A DNA stretch of 64,000 bases from JBFLYN01 sp040756655 (GTDB taxonomy: Bacteria; Bacillota; Sulfobacillia; UBA8153): positions 22,338-86,337 of the forward strand of contig JBFLYN010000009.1 in NCBI GenBank assembly GCA_040756655.1. Reading direction: 5' to 3'. The notes under the pieces are model-generated. The model was not told where the DNA came from. It was given only the letters and a program-made list of their open reading frames with translations, and searched no databases. The stretch's first letter is position 1; every line of letters begins with the position of its first letter. Below are positions 60,954 to 64,000 of the stretch, one piece after another. A program made the position numbers and the translations under genes.

Positions 60954-62167
60954 CTATCTACCGGGGGACCTGATGAGGATCAGGTCCTCCTGGGGCGGGA
61001 TGAGGTACTCGGCGCCGTCTTCGGTGATCACGGCCATCTCCTCCACGGAGATGAGCTTCTCCCCACTGCCTTCGGGCCCGTGGACCTCCCAGGCAAAGAA
61101 CCCGTCAAAGGCGAACGTCTGCCCGGAAAAGACGCAGCGCGTCGGGGGGCGGCTCTTCCCTCTGCCCGCCGGTCGGGGCCGGGCCGATGTCGTGGACGAA
61201 GTAGCCGACGGGATGTCCGGTCCCCCACTTCACCGGGAGCGAGTCGGCCTTTTGCATCCACCGGCGCTGGGCCAGAACCACGTCATAGCCGCGGACTCCC
61301 GGCTTCATGGCGACCAGGGCGGTGCAGTGTCCCCGCCTGGCCTTCTCCCATTTCTCCAGAGCCTCTGGTGGAGCCGCGGTTTCGCCGGGACCCAAGACGT
61401 AGGCAAAGCGCTGGTAGTCCGTGCACCAGATCTTAGGCCTTGATGCCGAAGTCCGTCGGGATGAAATCCCCCGGCTGTATGACCTTGTCCGACGGCCCGG
61501 CGTGCCCCCGGGGGAAGCCGGAATTCACGCTGGAACACTGGTCTGGCGACCAGGCAGGTCCCACTCCCAGTTCCTTCATGCGGTCCTTGATGTACCGGGC
61601 CACGTCCGAGTCCCGGGTCTTGCCGGGCATTACCCGGGCGTAGGCCTCCAGCTGCAGCTGTACCGTGAGCGCCCCGGCCCGGCGCATGATCTCGACTTCC
61701 GCGGGCAGCTTCACCGACAGCCACTCCGACATCAGCACCTCCGAGGAGACCAGGCGTTCTGCCATCTCTTCATCCAGGGCTTTCTCGAGTTCACGGCGCT
61801 GGCTCCAGGAAAGCCCGTCGGCGATGTTGCGAGACGAACAGTTCACCGCGATCCGGAGGGGTGCAGCCGATCTGAGCTGGTGGGCGAGGGTCTTCCACAC
61901 GTCCCCCGGCTGGTCCAACGAGATCACCTCATGGTGGACTGCCAGTTCCCTCAGCCCGACGGCCTCTCCCCAGGGCGTGATGGCCAAGGATCTGACCTGG
62001 TTGCCTTTGAGGAGAAAAAGGATAGCAGCTGTGCCCCCGGCGTTCTCATCACCCACGTGCGCGGCCAGGGGATCGTTGGCGTTTTCGCGGCAGACAACCA
62101 CCCAGGCATCCACCCCGGCCAGCTGCATGGCCCCGGGCAGGAGTTTCTCTATGCGGGATTTGCGCAC
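60954..62167 (-). pseudogene. M24 family (Xaa-Pro) peptidase, frameshifted
   Basis: The N-terminal half (62167-61433: RIEKLLPGAMQLAGVDAWVVV, KLPAEVEIMRRAGAL, FIPTDFGIK) is intact. Then frames change: YQRFAYVLGPGETAAPPEAL, KPGVRGYDVVLAQRRWMQK and GTGHPVGYFVHDIGP follow in one frame, and FAFDGFFAWEVHGPEG, ISVEEMAVITEDGAEYLI in another, ending at 60954. At least two shifts (near 61435 and 61130). GTG start, with the IS21-type IstB remnant right upstream where its promoter should be. Confidence 0.85.
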
Positions 62168-62219
62168 TTCCGGCCAAGGGCTGTGCCGGGGGTCAAACGG
62201 GCTACCCCACGGGCATTAG

Positions 62220-62672
62220 AACATCCTGGTGGTGGGGCCCACCGGCGTAGGCAAGACCTACCTGTGTTGCGCGCTCGCTCACCAGGCCTGCCGGCCGGGG
62301 TTCACTACTCGCTACTACCGGGTACCGCGACTCCTTACCGAACTGGCCATGGCCAAGGGTGATGGCTCCTATCCAGAACTCACCCGCCAACTGGCCAGGC
62401 TGGACGTGCTGGTGCTGGACGACTGGGGTTTGGCGCCGTTCACCCCCACCGATACGCGGGAACTGCTCGAGGTCATTGAGGACCGTCACCTGGGCCGGTC
62501 CACCGTGGTCGCCAGCCAACTACCCATCGAAAACTGGTATGCCGCCCTGGGCGATCCTACCGCGGCCGATGCCATCATGGACCGCTTGGTCCACCACGCG
62601 CACCAGCTCCGCCTCACCGGGGAATCCATGCGCAAACACCGTGATCCGGCACCAGCGACATCCCCAGCATGA
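62220..62672 (+). mobile_element. IS21 helper ATPase IstB, N-terminally truncated
   Basis: Reads NILVVGPTGVGKTYLCCALAH (Walker A) to LDDWGLAP, STVVASQLP and RLVHHAHQLRLTGESMRK at the normal C-terminus. About 90 N-terminal residues are missing; a TAG precedes the first codon. IstB works with the IstA transposase, which is absent. Confidence 0.82.
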
Positions 62673-62694
62673 GACGAGGAAGGAATCGGAGAGA

Positions 62695-63231
62695 ATGCCG
62701 GGAATATCCCGGTGGCGGTGGAAGTGTTCAGCAGCGATACTGCCGACCCCAGGACACTGGCCACCCAGATCGAGAAAGTGCGCCAGCGCTTCGGCCTGCA
62801 ACAAGTGGTGATGGTGGGCGACCGGGGGTTGCTGACCGAAGCCCGCATTCTTGGAGCACCGGGTGCGCGCGCACGTCTTGCTGTGCATGCTGGCCTACTA
62901 CGTGGAATGGCACCTGCGCCAGGCACTGGCGCCCCTGTTGTGCGAAGATGAGGAGCTCCGCAATCCGGCAGCCTCACCGGTGGCCCCGGCCCGCCGTTCC
63001 ACCCGGGCCGAAGCCAAGGCCCGCCGCCAGCGGCAGGAGGACGGGACGCCGGTGCACAGTTTCCAGACGCTGTTGAAGGACCTGGCCACGCTGGCCCGCC
63101 ATCGCGTGCAACCCGCACTGCCGGGAGTGCCCGCCTTTGACATGCTCACCCGGCCTACTCCTTTACAAGAGCGGGCCCTGGCATTACTCGGTCTCAAGCT
63201 CGACAGCAGGGCTGTACCCAGTACCAAATAG
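62695..63231 (+). mobile_element. IS1634/IS4-type transposase with internal deletion
   Basis: The piece AVEVFSSDTADPRTLATQIEKV and VVMVGDRGLLTEARI carries the second catalytic Asp region. It is joined out of frame to the C-terminal end (HRVRAHVLLCMLAYYVEWHLRQA, GVPAFDMLTRPTPLQERALALLG), so the segment between them is deleted. No functional protein is possible. Confidence 0.78.
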
Positions 63232-63267
63232 ATCCCGTCCGCCAAGAGGCCAGTTAGGCACCTATAT

Positions 63268-63738
63268 CTAGCTCTGAATCAAGCGGAACTTCGGCCTAAA
63301 GTTGAGTAAGAACCGAGTCTCCTCCAGCATCTCCCGGTCCAGCAGATGGGCCTCATCCACCACCACTGGCTGCAGCCCATGCATGCCCCGCATCAGTTCG
63401 CTTTCCCGGTGCAGTTGGCGTTTGGCATCTCCCCGGTAGAACTTCGCCTCGCAGCCCAGCTGTTCCAGCAGGCCTTTGTAGCCATGCCGGGGGGTGAGCT
63501 TGGAGTCCGCAACGTACAGCAGTTTGAACCGCACCGGGTCCAGTTCCTCCGCCAGGCGGCGGATGGTGGTGGTCTTGCCGGTGCCCGCATCCCCAGTGAG
63601 CACGGCAAACCACTGGCGCTGGGCGGCATAGGTCAGTCGCCCCAGCGTCTCCTGCAGGGTGGTGGAGTCGTACAACTCCTGCGGCGGGAGGTCGCGGGCA
63701 AACGGGGAGCGGCTCAAGCCATAGAAAGGCTCAAACAT
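63268..63738 (-). mobile_element. ExeA/TniB-like transposition ATPase, C-terminally truncated
   Basis: 156 residues from ATG 63738: FYGLSRSPFARDLPP, Walker A TGDAGTGKTTTIRRL and Walker B VVVDEAHLL. It stops at LLNF plus nine unrelated residues (RPKFRLIQS), about 100 residues short of the family. The break coincides with the end of the IS1634-type remnant, which seems to have inserted here. It overlaps the transposase stop by eight bases. Confidence 0.85.
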
Positions 63739-64000
63739 GGGGCTCCTCCTTCCGCACGGTGCGGTAGGTAACCGCGGGGGCCTGGCGAGCCTGGCGCTCC
63801 TCGGCTTTTTCCTGGGCCGCGTTGAGCAAGCGGGACGAGCCAGCTGGCTGGGGCTGCAGGGGGTCAGGTAGCGGGGGACGCTGGCCGGCCCGGGGACCAA
63901 TGACCAGTTTCCGCACCGACCAGGGCTCATGCCCCGGGTACTCAATGGTCAGTTCCGAGATATCCCGGGGATCGTAGCAGACATCCACGGTGCAGCCGAT
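63731..64000 (-). mobile_element. Mu/Tn7-B type DDE transposase, C-terminal part (continues beyond window)
   Basis: The last 90 codons of a transposase whose partner ATPase follows. The CYDPRDISELTIEY strand is typical of the C-terminal beta-barrel of Mu-type integrases, followed by a charged tail. The catalytic domain is outside the window. Confidence 0.8.

Noticed and set aside
1..64000. CRISPR arrays, tRNA and rRNA genes
   Set aside because: No regularly spaced repeats were seen, and no tRNA-like T-arm with cloverleaf pairing or rRNA signature was found by eye.

Overview
The window looks like the chromosome of a GC-rich, anaerobic and probably thermophilic Firmicute (Bacillota); I cannot name a genus. 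The Firmicute markers are a T-box leader in front of alaS, ireB, ruvX, a DUF1292 gene and mltG, a PerR-type regulator with rubrerythrin, a mannose-family PTS, and frequent TTG/GTG starts behind strong GGAGG sites. The anaerobic, thermophile-type markers are a tungsten aldehyde:ferredoxin oxidoreductase, an archaeal-type fructose-bisphosphate aldolase/phosphatase, a nickel-pincer lactate racemase homologue and a two-[4Fe-4S] aldo/keto reductase.

Layout. 1-8.4 kb: a minus-strand catabolic cluster (threonine-synthase-like enzyme, xanthine-dehydrogenase-type hydroxylase with a split molybdenum subunit, DUF6282 hydrolase, PreA-like flavoprotein, Asp/Glu-racemase-fold enzyme), divergent from a PucR regulator. 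8.7-20.4 kb: LarA homologue, a MoaD/ThiS protein, a decayed Fe-alcohol dehydrogenase, an ABC exporter with a TrmB-SCP2 fusion regulator, a nitroreductase-GNAT fusion behind a structured leader, a YeiH permease and a STAND-SARP regulator. 20.8-31.4 kb: mltG, DUF1292, ruvX, aldo/keto reductase, FBP aldolase/phosphatase, then cysM-like and glyA behind a near-consensus sigma-54 promoter that directly follows a sigma-54 activator gene. 30.4-38.0 kb: one minus-strand operon with a complete mannose-family PTS, aldehyde:ferredoxin oxidoreductase, class II aldolase, zinc dehydrogenase, a ThiS/MoaD protein and a SorC regulator.

38.3-40.2 kb holds a frameshifted IS701-type transposase fused to a DruA (DUF4338) domain; at its 3' side lies an unusually structured stretch with a predicted pseudoknot. 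40.4-49.6 kb: rhomboid protease, nitroreductase, AzlCD, a DUF4910/M28 peptidase, membrane spermidine-synthase homologue, cyclophilin and a class III aminotransferase. 49.6-52.3 kb is a mobile-element scar (IS110 and IS1634 fragments) around an AT-rich M23 peptidase gene. 52.5-55.8 kb: T-box, alaS, ireB. 55.9-58.8 kb is a run of broken genes. 59.0-60.9 kb: perR-rubrerythrin and a PIN/AbrB toxin-antitoxin pair with clear operators. 61-64 kb: a broken M24 peptidase and nested remnants of three insertion sequences.

Main points. The usual Firmicute block alaS-ireB-ruvX-DUF1292-mltG is present, in order and in one orientation, but split by about 30 kb of accessory DNA between ireB and ruvX. The PTS-oxidoreductase operon suggests a route in which an imported phosphorylated polyol is oxidised, cleaved by the aldolase, and the resulting aldehyde is oxidised with reduction of ferredoxin.
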